From Asterias amurensis (lineage: Eukaryota; Echinodermata; Asteroidea; Forcipulatida; Asteriidae): 64,000 nt of DNA. Shown piece by piece: positions 1 through 11,149 of the stretch (within the stretch, counting starts at the first letter, position 1; every line of letters begins with the position of its first letter). The notes below the pieces were generated by a model. The model made no database searches and was not told the origin of the DNA. It saw nothing but the letters and a program-made list of their open reading frames with translations. Position numbers and translations under genes: made by a program. The stretch covers positions 27,273,501-27,337,500 of the forward strand of contig NC_092650.1 in NCBI RefSeq assembly GCF_032118995.1, in the 5' to 3' direction.

Positions 1-1012
1 AAATTTACATTTCAAATCATAATATAACACGTTGCCATGGTAACAGTTTATTTGTGTTAAGGCCACTTTAGGCCAATTTGGGGGTCTAAAAAACTGTTTT
101 TTAGTTAATATTTACAACTCCACCCCACAAAAAAACACAAATATTTCATAAAACCTTTTATACCACTACAAAGTATCATCCTTGGCTTTACTTGAGTCAA
201 AATATTTTTGCTATAAATTTTACCCTTGTGCTATTTTTAGAACGTGCATTAGAGTATGTTTTTCGAACTTGCAAAATCAACATTTTTACCATATTTTTTG
301 CCCCAAACATTTTATTTTTTCAGGGGTCTCGAACCAGAATATTTTCCTGTCGGTTTTTATTAGGGCCAAGTTGATCTTTTTATTTCTGGTAAGAAAAACT
401 TGGGCAAGTGTATCCTGTTGTGACACTACCTGCCGCAAGTATAGTAAAAAAAAAATCAAAAACAATGCATGCTTGTAAAACCTGTCACTGTTTCCATGCC
501 CTTTGAGTATTGGATACAAAGTTTTTATTTAAACATAAATGGTATCCAACCAAGCCATAACCAATGCTTTGCCACTGAGAGTTCTTAATTTGGCTACATT
601 ACCTGTTGTACAGGTATGATTCCCATTGCAAGTAGAGTGCAATGAACATTCTTTACAGGTTGTCTTTAATACAGAGCCTATACTCTCCTACGTCCGTGCC
701 TGCTACCAAATGTAAAACTTTTCATAGAGATAGAGATCATAAACAATATAGTTTCTGTGCTGCAGATGGTTTGGAGCATTGTTTATCACGTGTCCAACAC
801 AAATGTGGGAAATTAAAAAGCCTCCGCTTAAAAGTGTTGGAAAAGATTTGCCAAGATCTTATTAAAAACAATTATACTAACGATTTGCAAGATGAGCGTA
901 AGAGATCATTTAACAGGAACACGTTGCCTGGGATCGGTTGAGTTGGTCTTTGAAACGGGATTGTAACCGTTTGTTATAAAAAGCATTTTTATGGTTAGGA
1001 AGATGTTGAGTG
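1..1012. repeat. Left arm of a long inverted repeat, cut by the window edge
   Basis: Read as reverse complement, this stretch matches about 16,822-18,185 closely, down to the CCATGGTAACAG motif near base 40 and the last shared bases around TTAGGAAG at 1,005. Another copy of most of it lies at 11,150-12,240, in the same orientation as the right arm. Inside the arm, blocks such as the run of CAACTTGGGCAAG and TTCTGGTAAGAAAA recur in the neighbouring units of the other copies, so the arm is itself built from diverged tandem units of roughly half a kilobase. The arm must continue to the left of base 1, because the right arm goes on to about 18,845. Confidence 0.85.
642..941 (+). CDS. Short open frame inside the repeat arm, product unknown
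   Basis: An open frame of 99 codons lies inside the inverted-repeat arm. The right arm carries the same frame on the minus strand at 16,995-17,183, where the first 50 or so residues are nearly unchanged (one Ala/Ser and one Arg/His difference are visible) before it diverges. The 11,150 copy has lost it. The product is rich in Lys, Arg, Cys and His, with no membrane segment, signal peptide or domain that I recognise. It may be a remnant of element-encoded protein, or the similarity may simply reflect recent duplication of non-coding DNA. Confidence 0.2.
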   Translation: MNILYRLSLIQSLYSPTSVPATKCKTFHRDRDHKQYSFCAADGLEHCLSRVQHKCGKLKSLRLKVLEKICQDLIKNNYTNDLQDERKRSFNRNTLPGIG

Positions 1013-1149
1013 ATACTTGTGTGGATCATTGTTTTCTACTTTTAAAATATTTTGCTAATCATATGCATTTTGTAATAAACTATCTTACTAATTCATATTT
1101 GGTATATATGTCTCTGAGAACGATCAGCAAAAACATTGTCAACTAGAGA

Positions 1150-1600
1150 TTGAGAGTTTGTGAACAAACTCAAGGTGTTCGATTTCCGGGAGTAAAAGCC
1201 TGGATTAAAAAACAAATATTATACCTTGCTTTGTTCTCAAGATTTGTAATAAATGATTCAAATTTCAAAAACTGTCAAAACCACATGATTACGTCATCTA
1301 GTAAAAGTGTATGTTTGGTGACGTCATCGGTAATATTTGTTTTAAACCAGACCTTTGCCAGACTTGTATGGTGTGATGGTAAAGCATCAAAGGATGTTTA
1401 TTTCGACCTAAAAGACAATCAACCACGCGCTTTCAAATCATTTCACAGTCACTTCCCGTTTAAACAGGTCAAAAGGTCAACGAAAGTTCACCAACATATC
1501 CATTTCTGTCAAGTACGTAAAGCCCTTTCATATGATGTACAGATTGTCAAAATAGCTTATGTAGTTTAGGAAATATGAACTAAGGAAATATTGACTGACG
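1150..1600. repeat. Dispersed repeat unit (GTTCGATTTCCGGGAGTA type)
   Basis: The block starting with AAGGTGTTCGATTTCCGGGA and the later block with CACCAACATATCCATTT and TACGTAAAGCCC recur at 7,385-7,640 in the same order and orientation. Two TGACGTCA-like sites (near 1,290 and 1,319) lie inside. Shortened versions of the head, AAGAGGTGTTCGG, appear again at 10,862-10,935. An open frame of 139 codons crosses the block at 1,150-1,569 but matches no family I know and is not open in the second copy, so I do not call it a gene. Confidence 0.7.
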
Positions 1601-1699
1601 ACTGAAGAAAATACTGTAAGGGGCATGTATTTTTTAACCGCCTTGAACGAAGACTATTCTTCATGAAGCTTTTTCGCGCTCTATTGATAATATTTTTAA

Positions 1700-2625
1700 A
1701 AAGAAGTAAACAAAAAAAACGTGGATCAAAAATAATGATTTTTTGAAACAATAATTTGAATTTTTATTACTCAAGAATGGATGACGTCATCATGACCTAA
1801 CTAACACATTATTCCACTCCTAATGCATATCTAACTATGTGCGAAGTTTCAAGTTCATACGAGTTTGGGAAGTGTGCTTTTGTTCGAGGACAAGGGACGA
1901 AGAGAAGAAGAAGATGAAAATCTGGATTGTTTTATTGATTTGTTTGTACTAAAGTTTTGTTTAATCCGGCAGTTTTTTTTAGCAAGACCACTCCTAGTTG
2001 CTTGGGCCTTATGCTTTAACCATTCTCTTTTCTTTGAATGTTTTGTATTGTAACATCCATGTCTGTGCATGGAGGTAGAAATAGATTAGTTTACGTAACG
2101 TCCTTTCCTACTAGAGAAAGTTTGAAAGGGCTTATGTTATTCCAGAGATTTTTTTTCTTCAAAATATTTAACTCAAAATAACTTGGATAGTTGTTTTAAC
2201 AAATAATCAAAACAATTGATGATTATGCTAAGTTCAAGAAGTAATAGATATCGTAATACTGACGTGAATTCCGTGGGCCCAAAACGCCCTTCACCCGGGG
2301 GGAGTGGTCGATCGATGTAACGTCTCTATTCTTCTCGGTGTTTAACCAAAACATGACCAATGTTCGTCATTTTGTACTGTTGTTTTCTCACATAATTAAA
2401 AGTCCCATGAATCACTGAAGTAGGTGGCCATCTCAGCGAAACTTCGTCTTCAATTCCACATTGACCACTAAGCCATCAGAAGGGTAACATTTGAACAATT
2501 TGATGCTGAAGATTGAAATGAAATCGTTTTCGCAGCGTTCTGCATAGCTATATAGCTCTATGCATATCACGCTATGGCACAGAGTACAACAAACTTGGCA
2601 GCATGCCACCAAATATTATGCCTAA
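1700..2625. repeat. Direct repeat, copy A
   Basis: This segment is repeated almost base for base at about 7,985-8,850. Shared landmarks in order are the GATGACGTCATCATGAC site, the AGAAGAAGAAGATG stretch, GTGGGCCCAAAACGCCC and the CATCAGAAGGGTAACATTTG block. After the shared stretch copy A runs into a TAA and then the Harbinger-like element starting at 2,626. Copy B instead runs into the Tc1-like element. Copy A shows the undisturbed sequence across the Tc1 insertion point (CTATATAGCTCTATGC near 2,548). Confidence 0.9.
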
Positions 2626-5600
2626 AGGCCGGTTTATAGTCGGTCGCGCGACGGTCGCGCGATGGAAATCTTGACGCGCGATCCTAAAAAACACAGTTTA
2701 TAGTCATCGTCGAGACCTCAGCGATGCTCAGCGATGCGTCGCTGAAAGGCGCTGGCGACGTCGCTACAGAGTTCAACTAATTGAACTTTGACACGATCGC
2801 TGACCTCACTTTTCATCCGTGAACCAATAGAATCGTTGGATTACCGAGAAACGATGAATATGCAAATTTATCAAGAGGCCGCTTACAAATAAAACAAAAT
2901 GGACGACCGTAACTTTGTTCGCTGAGCGGTGTCCTAAAAAGTTAGTTTTTTCTTGTTTACGTTCGATTTTTGGAGCTGGTAAAAGTTACGAACATGTCGA
3001 CAGGAAGGAAACTGCATGGGCAATCATTACAGTAACATTGCAGTCAATGTGTGAGTATTTTAAACAGTAAAATTAACGAAAAAACGTCTACCGAGTGGGG
3101 CAGTTTTTTTGTGTATGCGTAGCCGTATGCACAAAGAATACAGATCACACTAAAAACAAAATACCTTGAATCCTTGATACAAACACACACGTACCCCCAC
3201 TACTACTATTAAAATGTATTGTAATACATTGTTTTTCATCGAACAAAACTGGGTGTTACTGCATGTCATACGACAGCTGCATGCTGCATGTTCTTGCTTT
3301 ACCCTTCTTAGCTTAATTAAACTTTCTTGGGTCGAGTTGATTTGACTGATCTCACGACTCATCACTTGACATTACTTTAACTTAGCAACAGCAGTACAAC
3401 TTAGTTTTTTGATAATAAACACGAGTAGCTTGTTTTTTAACATAGGAGAAACAGTCATGTAATCCAAATTTACAATTTAACACACAGACGGTCGGACGGT
3501 ATTTTGAAACATTTATATATATATATGTGACCCTCTCAAATACTATGAGTCGTAAAGGATAGAGAGGCTAACGGCAAGTTGTTATCTTTACAATCGGTGC
3601 ACCATTTTATTTCCTGTATAGTAGAAGTGTAAGCAGACGAAGACAAATACATATGCTGCAAAATGTTATGTTACATAAAAAAAAATTGTTCCGTTCCAAC
3701 CCAAGTCAAAACAACTCTTGGTACTTTACTACTTAGTAGTAGTAGTATTTTGGTAAACAGGTAAATGTTTATTTAAAATGCTACATACATTTGATATACT
3801 GATTTTTCGGTCCATTGGTCTACTTAGGGTAGTACCCAGTTTGATTGTATGAAGTAATTTTACTAATTTAATTCCTGAGCGCAACTCCCCCGAATAACTT
3901 TCGTCTGACTCTTGAACTGTTTTCTTCTTGTTGCCCATACCAAGACTAGAGCCCTTTTTGGAGTGAAACTGCACATTATTATTATTATTTTTTTCTCAGT
4001 TTAGTGAGGAACAACTAGTGTTTTTAAAAAGTTAAAAGGTCCCCAACAGTGGAACAAAAAACAGTGGGCTGTTTTTATAAATTTTATACTGAATATGACT
4101 TGGATCTCATGTTTACCGATTCTAGTTCGTTTGCAGATTGTTAGGTATTATGGATACTTGTATTTTTCAAATTAATATAAAGCTAAATTTTACATGTTCA
4201 ATCGTTAACTTTTGCATTTTGAACAGCATAAAGTGGCAAATGCTATGGGAGATTGATGTACACATCCCTTTGTGAAAAGGAGCAGGCCATCAGAGGTTCA
4301 GGGAAAACCAACAAGTATTGAGTTGCCAACTGATCAGCATCTTATAGAAACAGGTATGATGGTTACATCCAGAAACAATGGCATTGCTTGATGTATTCTT
4401 GACACACAATTAGTAGAATATGCATAAAACAATTCCAAATCATACAATAATTGATTGTGTTGGTTTTCAGGGCTCGAAATCAACACTGGACCACAGGCCA
4501 AGTCCAGTGGTTATAGCGTTGGGCCAGTAAACTTACGACCGTACAAGTCCAGTGGTATTGTGTTTTTTAATTTAAATAGTAACACCTCATTGCATTTTAG
4601 TACACATATCTATTGAATGCCAATATATCTTTTAGTGCTTGTTCCAACAGCAGTTTCAATGTAGTGTGTAGAAAGTGTTCTCCTCATATCGATCCCAGTC
4701 TTGTCAGATTCTCTGGTCCAGTAAAAGTCTTGTGATTTTTTTCCCCCAAATCGAGCCCTGGTTGTATTAACCATGTAAACAAACTGTTGGAAAACTCTTC
4801 ATGAAGATAGGGCTATGTAACATAATGAATTTGTTTTTTTTGCAAGTTTGCAGGTGAAGTTTGTATTTTGTTAAAGTCCCAATGTTAGGTCAAATTGAAA
4901 AAGAGTATTATGTTAACAATTGAAGGATTTTGTTACAATTTTTTTGTTTGTTTTTTGTCTCCCTGTATTAGAACAGTGGGCATACTTTCTACACAAAACA
5001 AAACCTCCAGTTTGCCAGCCACACTTGCAGCATCTGTGATAAAAACAAATGGACACAAGAAGGACATCCTTTGACACAGACATCTGATACATCAATGATA
5101 ATAATGTTGAAGGAAAGCTGCGATGAAATCCTTAACTTTAAAACTTTACTTTAACAATGATAGCCCATCAATTTAAATTTCCTTTGCATTGTATTTACTA
5201 CAAACATTCTACAGCTACTCGTCATTCCTGATGATTTATGCACTTGCTTTTCTAAAAAAAAAAACATTATTTAAAATATAATCGGTAAAAATTGATAAAT
5301 TTGCCGCTGCATTAATTATGCAAAATTATAGCTTAATGTTCGTTGTGCTCTTCTGTACATACTGATCACTCTCTTGCTCGCTATGTTTAATAAGTAAATT
5401 GTACCTTTAATTTCATTATAAGTTGATTTGAAATAAATAAATGAACAAGTCAAAAAACAGTAGTCTGTTTCTTTTCTCTTGTTGAGTTCACAAAGTTCAA
5501 TAGTTAAATTCTGGACACTTTATTGAATTGTGTGGCTTGTATCTTTTTCATACCAATATTGACACAAAGTGATTCGGAAGCAGTGGTATGGCTATGACTT

Positions 5601-6520
5601 TTTATGGGGAGGGCTAGGGGTTAGTAGTTTTAACATGTGGGCAGGGGTTGCTTTGTTAGTCGGGAAGGAGTATGCTGTGCGGAGGGGGGGTGCTTATGGC
5701 ATTTTGTGGCTGCGTGTCCATTTTCCCTTTTTTTCAGAGGAGGGGGGGGGGTATTTTATTTGTTTGGGGTAGCCACTCCCCCCCTCCCTGCTGACTGCAC
5801 CGCTGATTCGAAGTGTGGGAATTGTATTTGTAAAACCGAACGATTTAATGCCTGTCATATGTTTGGTACACTTCAGAACAGCAATGGTTGAGAAAAACTA
5901 ACGGAATTGTTGCTTTACAATATATAACGCTTCCCATCGATGTTCCCTTTCAGAAAAAAAGAAACCCAAACATGTTTTTCAAATAATACTATGCTGTTTC
6001 CAGAATATTAAGTAAACACTTAATTTCAAAATTCATTGATACAACTTCGAAAACAACTCTTTGTATGCTCGCAGACTTAATAATTTGATATCTGATCTGG
6101 TTAAGTGACATTATTGAGATTTTTTTTCACAAACTTAACTTAACGAGTTTTTTAAAGGACGTGGCTGCAACGGGTTTTTTCATTTTTTTTTTTAATTTTA
6201 TTAAATTGGTTGAATGTAAAAACATGGAAAACAAAGTGAAAATGATGTGTTTTTGTTTATCCCCGAGTGAGTCCAGTCTAAAGGAAAATTCATATCAAAT
6301 AAACTAAAATTCTTCGTTTTTGGTTGTTCATAACGCTGATAACAATTTGAGAAAGATGGTTTTCTTTTTAACATAATTAATTGGGTATGTGTATACTGTA
6401 CAAACTGCATCCCATCGCGCAACGACTATAAACTGTGCAAAAAATGCCAGCGTCCAGCGATCCTCAGCGTCCGACGATTTCCATCGCGCGACCGTCGCGC
6501 GACCGACTATAAACCGGCCT
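2626..6520. mobile_element. Harbinger-like DNA transposon, 3.9 kb, no transposase seen
   Basis: The ends are perfect 45-bp inverted repeats (2,626-2,670 and 6,476-6,520), beginning AGGCCGGTTTATAGTCGGTC and containing two copies of the palindrome GTCGCGCGAC. A second, nested inverted motif lies just inside (CAGTTTATAGTC near 2,694 and its complement near 6,425). The element is bounded by TAA on both sides (2,623-2,625 and 6,521-6,523). The paralogous copy near 10,083 has a single TAA with the same flanks and no insert, which fixes the boundaries and the 3-bp target duplication. A TAA duplication fits the PIF/Harbinger superfamily. I find no DDE transposase or Myb-like gene in the 3.9 kb; all open frames are short. 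It is therefore probably non-autonomous or decayed, and the superfamily call rests on target site and ends only. Confidence 0.85.
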
Positions 6521-6523
6521 TAA

Positions 6524-7345
6524 TACACTACACGTGTACGCCACAAGTGTTACGCACAACCAGTGGGGAAATTTCGTAGTTCTTTATACAAGAAATTGTG
6601 AATTTTCGAACTCGATTTTGAACCAGAAGACGAGCTCAAAATGGGATCACGTCTGCGAGGCATTACCGGAGTTTTTAACGAACTTTCCGATGATGTGTCG
6701 ATTGTAACAACCCATCATGTAGATCAAAAGTTATGATTTTTTGAAATAATAAACTTTGAAAATTCATAACTCAAGAATTTATGACGTCATCGTGACATAA
6801 CTCAAACTGTTTCTTCTCCTTATACATATCTAACTATGTGTGAAGTTTCAACTTTATATATGCTTGGGAAGTGTGATTTTTTTAGCGGACAATCGCCGCT
6901 AATAAGCAGAATGGATGATCAGTGGAGCGTGCTCTTCTGCACCGCTAATACACTACACGTTGTGTGTATGCCTACGTGCAATGTTTATGCACATACCAAT
7001 GGGGATATACGTTGTTCTTTAGAAGTGAATTTTGAAATTTCCAACCTCTCTTTTGAGCCGGAAGACAACATCAAAATGGGGTCATGTCTGTGGGGCGTTT
7101 ACGGAGTTTTCAATGACGATTCCGATGATGTTTCGATTGTAAGAATCCCTCATGTAGATCAAAAGTTATGATTTTTTGAATTAATAAACTTTGAATATTC
7201 ATAACTCAAGAATTGATGACGTCATCATGACGTAACTCACACGGTTTCTTCTCCTAATAAATCGCTAACTATGTGTGAAGTTTCAAGTTCATCCGAATTT
7301 GGAAAAGGCGCTTTTGTTAGCGGACAAGGGACGCTGAGAAGAAGA
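6524..7345. repeat. Two units of the MGSCLRG/CRE dispersed repeat
   Basis: Two diverged copies of one unit lie head to tail (about 6,600-6,930 and 7,040-7,345). Each contains, in order, a frame ending in residues like MGSCLRG-GVFND-SDDVSIV-HVDQKL and a stop, then AATAATAAACTTTGAA, then the palindrome ATGACGTCAT followed by a C-A/G-TGAC, then AACTATGTGTGAAGTTTCAA. Other copies are at 7,880-8,180 and 10,170-10,470, with a partial copy at 10,670-10,815. The residue string is preserved among copies, so it may be the 3' end of an element-encoded frame, but no complete gene is present. Confidence 0.75.
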
Positions 7346-7349
7346 AGAA

Positions 7350-7640
7350 GAAGAACTAGACTCAAGTTTTTGTCATAACAAAAACAAGGTGTTCGGCTTC
7401 CGGGAGTACAAAAATACACCCTGGTGGACAATTTTCAAAGGAAAAACCCATGAAAATAGGCCTTTTCAAAGCATTTTACATGCACTTCCGGTTTAGAAAG
7501 GTCAAAAGGTCAAGAAAAGGTCACCAACATATCCATTTTTGTGAAGTACGTAAACCCCTTTCGTATGATGTATAGATTGTCAAAATAGCTTTTGTGGTTG
7601 AGGACATAGGAACTTATGAATGATGACGACTGGAGAAGAG
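7350..7640. repeat. Second copy of the 1,150-1,600 repeat unit
   Basis: It contains AAGGTGTTCGGCTTCCGGGA and, further on, GTCAAAAGGTCAAGAAAAGG, CACCAACATATCCATTT and GTGAAGTACGTAAA in the same order as 1,166-1,530. Base differences are scattered, as in an old duplication. A GAAGAAGAAGAAGAA tract precedes it. I see no gene. Confidence 0.7.
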
Positions 7641-7744
7641 ACTAACTAAACGAAAGGGAAATGTTTATTGAAAACGCCTTGAAAACAGACTATAAACGAA
7701 GCTGATATAATATTTAAAAAAAAACAAAAAAAAAACATCAACAA

Positions 7745-7846
7745 CTGGTTTAGCGGGTTTCCCATCCAAGTACTGACCGGGCCCGAGGTTGCTTAACTTC
7801 ACTGATCGGACGAGAACCGGTGTGATCAACGCAGTACGGTAGTAGT
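7745..7846 (-). pseudogene. 5S rRNA-like sequence, 3' end diverged
   Basis: The minus strand reads as a 5S rRNA for about its first 80 bases. TTCTCGTCCGATCA is followed by GAAGTTAAGCAACCTCGGGC, CCGGTCAGTACTTGGATGGG. These cover the internal control A box and intermediate element of 5S genes. After TTGGATGGG the sequence departs from a normal 5S (AAACCCGCTAAACCAG instead of the usual C-box region), and the 5' end is also altered. Long T runs follow directly on the minus strand (complement of 7,711-7,735) and could act as a Pol III terminator. It could be a 5S pseudogene, a variant gene or the head of a 5S-derived SINE. It sits inside the dispersed-repeat region, which favours a pseudogene or SINE. 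Confidence 0.8.
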
Positions 7847-7879
7847 CAAAACAAAAAATGTATTTTTGACGAAAATACA

Positions 7880-8850
7880 CAAAAAATCTGATTTGAACCA
7901 GAAGACAAGGTAAAAATGGGGTCATGTTTGCGAGGCCTTTACGGAGTTTTTAACGACCTTTCCGATTATGTATCGATTGTAAGAATCCATCACGTGGATC
8001 AAAAATAATGATTTTTTGAAATAATAAACTTTGAATTTTTATAACTCAAGAATGGATGCCGTCATCATGACCTAACTAACACATTATTCCACTCCTAATG
8101 CATATCTAACTATGTGCGAAGTTTCAAGTTCATACGAGTTTGGGAAGTGTGCTTTTGTTCGAGGACAAGGGACGAAGAGAAGAAGAAGATGAAAATCTGG
8201 ATTGTTTTATTTATTTGTTTGTACTAAAGTTTTGTTTAATCCGGCAGTTTATTTTAGCAAGACTACTCCTAATTGCTTGGGCCTTATACTTTAACCATTC
8301 TGTTTTCTTTGAATGTTTTGTATTGTAACATCCATGTCTGTGCATGGATGTAGAAATAGATTAGTTTACGTAACGTCCTTTCCTACTAGAGAAAGTTTAA
8401 AAGGGCTTATGTTATTCCAGAGATTTTTTTTCTTCAAAGTATTTAAATCAGAATAACTTGGATAGTTGTTTTAACAAGTAATCAAAACAATTGATGATTA
8501 TGCTAAGTTCAAGAAGTAATAGATATTGTAATACTGACGTGAATTCCGTGGGCCCAAAACGCCCTTCACCCGGGGGGAGTGGTCGATCGATATTCTCTAT
8601 TCTTCTCGGTGTTTAACCAAAACATGACCAATGTTCGTCATTTTGTACTGTTGTTTTCTCACATAATTAAAAGTCCCATGAATCACTGAAGTAGGTGGCC
8701 ATCTCAGCGAAACTTCGTCTTCAATTCCACATTGACCACTAAGCCATCAGAAGGGTAACATTTGAACAATTTGACGCCGAAGATTGAGAGGAAATCATTT
8801 TCGCAGCGTTCTGCATAAATAGAGCTATACAGCTCTACATAATAGAGCTA
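7880..8850. repeat. Direct repeat, copy B
   Basis: This is the near-identical partner of 1,700-2,620. It begins with the MGSCLRG/CRE unit, in which the CRE-like palindrome has one change (ATGCCGTCAT at 8,055). It continues through AGAAGAAGAAGATG, GTGGGCCCAAAACGCCC and the CATCAGAAGGGTAACATTTG block, and is interrupted at 8,850 by the Tc1-like element. The rest of the copy resumes at 10,008 with TATATAGCTCTATGC. Confidence 0.9.
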
Positions 8851-10007
8851 AACTGCGCCAATAAAGTATCTAAACACTTACAAATGGTCAGATATATCGG
8901 AACCTGAAATAGTATGCCAAAAAATAATTATTCATTTCTATTCACCGTTAATTTCTGCACATTTTGACACATCTTATGTTGCGCTACGATGTTGTTTGGT
9001 GGATTTATGGGCACTTGAGTGGCTTAAGGTCGAATTTCAAAAGTTGCAAAAGCCCCTATTCAAGCTAAATGGTTGTATTGTGACGAGTATTAAAGATCAG
9101 CGTTTCTTTTGCCCGCCCTTTATAAATGATTTTTTTGTCGCGTTTTGGATAAATCGGTTGCGATGAACATCAGCAATAATTGTCAGTAACCAAGCAAAGG
9201 GGTCAAAGATGGGAGGCATACAACAAAATGGGTTAAGAGCCAGAATCCCTGATTATGGTATGACAGGGAAAGGTGTTTCAAGATAACAGGAAAGATGGCT
9301 CAACTGACCAAACAGGAAAGAGGACGGATCGTTGGTTTGATAGAAGCCGGTATGTCGATTCGAGCTGCAGCTCATCAAGTTGGAACGTCACCAGCGACGG
9401 TCAGTAAAATGGTGGAATGGCTACCAAGCTCAGGGAAATGTGGACGACCTGCCAAGGAGTGGCCGCCCGAGTGTGACTTCTGCAGCAGAAGAAAGTGAAC
9501 AAGTCCATCAAGCCTGACACCACTCGCGAGGGATTGCGACGCATCCTGATCAGGAAATGGCAGGGGATTGACCAGGGACAGATCAGATGTCTCGTTGGGA
9601 GTATGAGAAGACGACTCCTTGCCGTTCAGGACAGTGATGGAGGACACACCAAGTATTGAGGACAGGATATCAGCAGTTTTAGAGTTAAAGATACGGCCAT
9701 AAATTTCATGGTCAAGTAAACGAAACGAGTTTGTGTATTTTGTCTTGATTTTGTCTGTGTGTGATGCTTGTGTGAGTTCCCTTCTGGAATTGGGGTGAAT
9801 AGGGACTTTTGCAACTTTTGAAATTCGACCTTAAGCCACTCAAGTGTCCATAAATCCACCAAACAACATCGTAGCGCAACACAAGATGTGTCAAAATCTG
9901 CAGAAATTAACGGTGAATAAAAATGAATAATTATTCTTTGGCATACTAATTCAGGTTCCGATAAATCTGACTATTTGTAAGTGTTTAGATACTTTATTGG
10001 CGCAGTT
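8851..10007. mobile_element. Tc1/mariner-type element, internally deleted, TA target site
   Basis: Inverted repeats of about 215 bp face each other. The left one begins AACTGCGCCAATAAAGTATC at 8,851 and its complement ends at 10,007. TA dinucleotides flank both ends (8,849-8,850 and 10,008-10,009). Copy A of the surrounding repeat (near 2,548) has the same flanks with no insert, confirming insertion into a TA. The 1,157-bp element keeps only the N-terminal part of a transposase frame, so it could move only with a transposase supplied elsewhere. The arms are very similar, pointing to fairly recent activity. Confidence 0.9.
9295..9498 (+). pseudogene. Truncated Tc1-like transposase, DNA-binding part only
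   Basis: The frame starts MAQLTKQERGRIVGLIEAG and continues SIRAAAHQVGTSPATVSKM, which has the paired helix-turn-helix pattern at the N terminus of Tc1-family transposases. A frameshift follows. The expected GRP-type linker (SGRPSVTSAAEE) is readable in another frame at about 9,460-9,500. The DDE/DDD catalytic core is absent. The piece is centred between the inverted repeats of the element, as expected for the remnant of its own transposase. It cannot encode an active enzyme. Confidence 0.75.
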
Positions 10008-10009
10008 TA

Positions 10010-10814
10010 TATAGCTCTATGCATATCACGCTATGGCATAGAGTACAATAAACTTGGCAGTATGCCACCAAATAAATGATGCCTAATACACTACACGTGT
10101 ACGACACACATGTTACGCACAACCAATGGGGAAATTTCGTAGTTCTTTATACATGAAATTATGAATTTTCAAACTCGATTTTGAACCAGAAGACGAGATC
10201 AAAATGGGATCATGTCTGCGAGGCATTTACGGAGTTTTTAACGAACTTTCCGATGATGTGTCGATTGTAACAACCCATCATGTAGATCAAAAGTTATGAT
10301 TTTTTGAAATAATAAACTTTGAAAATTCATAACTCAAGAATTGATGACGTCATCGTGACGTAACTCAAACGGTTTCTTCTCCTGATAAATATCTAACTAT
10401 GTGTGAAGATAGAAGTTCATACAGGTTTGGGAAGTGTGCTTTTGTTAGAGGGCAAGGGACGGAGATGTATTTTTGAAGAAAAATATACAATTGCAAACTT
10501 TGACCTTCCGGTACGAACGGAAGGAGGGGTCATACGATTTTGACGTTAACTTTTCAAATGTAGTCCCAGTCTTGATCTATCAGATGCGTAATTATGAATA
10601 TCATAACTGTAAAATTCGAAGACATATAGCGAAAAGCAAATGGTCACTTTTTGAACCTAAAAACCTTGTAATTCGACACCTGATGACGTCATCATGACGA
10701 AACTAAAACGGTTTCATCTACTAATGAATATCTAACTATGTGTGAAGTTTGAAGTTTATGTGAACTTAGCAAGTATGTCTTTGTTAGCGGACAAAAACCA
10801 CGGAGAAGAAGACG

Positions 10815-10849
<35 letters not shown>

Positions 10850-10950
10850 GAACAAAAACAAGAGGTCTTCGGACTGGAGTCCGAACACCTAATTAAAAAA
10901 ACCGAGCAAAAATAAGAGGTGTTCGGGTTCAATACCAGAACACCTAAATA
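10010..10950. repeat. Continuation of copy B, further MGSCLRG/CRE units and a 30-bp poly(A)
   Basis: After the Tc1 element the paralogous flank resumes and crosses the empty Harbinger site at 10,083-10,087 (GCCTAATACAC). A full MGSCLRG/CRE unit follows at 10,170-10,470, with ATGACGTCATCGTGACG at 10,343. A shorter, diverged unit follows at 10,670-10,815, with a CRE palindrome at 10,682. The array ends in an uninterrupted run of 30 A at 10,819-10,848 and two short AAGAGGT-TTCGG repeats. No gene is seen. Confidence 0.75.
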
Positions 10951-11149
10951 TTACCTGCTGAATTGTTTATCGCGTTCAACAAACCAACTCTGTTTTTGTT
11001 TGCAACAGTACAATTGAAAGGAACCCTACCATGAGTGAGGGAACTGCTTAAAGAATGCTAAAGCAGGTGGATGGCAATTGAGATTGTTTGGAGACATTAT
11101 TTGCACAATTTTAAAGCCTCTTTGTTTTGATGGGGATGGAAATGTTAGT

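Noticed and set aside
5569..5891. Gly-rich open frames over poly(G) runs
   Set aside because: Low-complexity G runs inside the Harbinger-like element, with no conserved motif.
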